Below, one piece after another: positions 63,971 to 64,000 of a DNA stretch of 64,000 nt; position 1 is the stretch's first letter; each line of letters starts with the position of its first letter. Source of the DNA: Kocuria flava (GTDB lineage Bacteria; Actinomycetota; Actinomycetes; Actinomycetales; Micrococcaceae); NCBI RefSeq assembly GCF_001482365.1, contig NZ_CP013254.1:248001-312000 (forward strand), read 5' to 3'. A model generated the notes under the pieces. It did no database searches and was not told where the DNA came from. It saw only the letters and a program-made list of their open reading frames with translations. The position numbers and the translations under genes are program-made.

Positions 63971-64000
63971 GCTCCGCCCCGAGACCTCCCACTCGTAGCG

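Overview
The window is very GC-rich and densely coded. It carries many GTG starts, leaderless-looking promoters, an actinobacterial DUF3151 gene and the neighbourhood DUF3151-fba-tRNA/rRNA methyltransferase-pyrE. All of this points to a high-GC actinobacterium. A Micrococcaceae member such as Kocuria is my best guess, but that is inference and not proven here. No rRNA, tRNA, CRISPR array or insertion sequence was recognised.

Layout. 1-2.7 kb is a gene-poor accessory edge with two small hypothetical genes, a strong terminator hairpin and a Tn3-type serine resolvase. 3.0-4.1 kb has two small soluble proteins (SRPBCC, DUF1801). 4.2-18.4 kb is a phenylacetate catabolic cluster: thiolase-paaF-paaH, a PaaI-like thioesterase, paaZ, a TetR regulator (PaaR), paaK-paaI and paaABCDE-paaG. 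Four PaaR-type palindromes lie just after the -10 boxes of its four promoters. Two of its genes (thiolase and paaH) are frameshifted as written. 18.5-23.9 kb is housekeeping: M13 peptidase, nitrilase, DUF202 proteins and purA.

24.1-28.8 kb holds an amino-acid permease, an ArsR/SRPBCC pair, a Gfo/Idh oxidoreductase and alanine dehydrogenase. 28.9-46.1 kb is the most interesting part. It is a catabolic island of twelve genes in eight transcription units, built around a FadR/GntR-family regulator. It encodes an ectoine-hydrolase-like M24 protein, a fold-type I aminotransferase, an M20 amidohydrolase, a ProP-like transporter, an amidase, a succinate-semialdehyde-type dehydrogenase, a 1030-aa FAD/4Fe-4S D-2-hydroxyacid oxidoreductase, a class III aminotransferase, a D-2-hydroxyacid dehydrogenase, a DUF3830 protein and two Asp/Glu-racemase/maleate-isomerase superfamily proteins. 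Six near-identical palindromes (ATTGTnnACAAT) sit in its promoter regions, which defines a regulon by eye. The logic resembles ectoine catabolism (ring opening, deacylation, transamination, aldehyde oxidation), but the gene set differs and the true substrate is unknown.

46.2-49.0 kb returns to conserved core genes (DUF3151, fba, methyltransferase, pyrE). 49.1-58.8 kb is a long minus-strand run with an SDR, an acyl-CoA dehydrogenase, modC-modB, recQ, a GH65 phosphorylase, an enoyl-CoA hydratase and a detached modA. 58.9-64.0 kb has nadE, a secreted CAP/LGFP protein, exonuclease III, an unrecognised protein and a small ABC transporter that runs off the edge.
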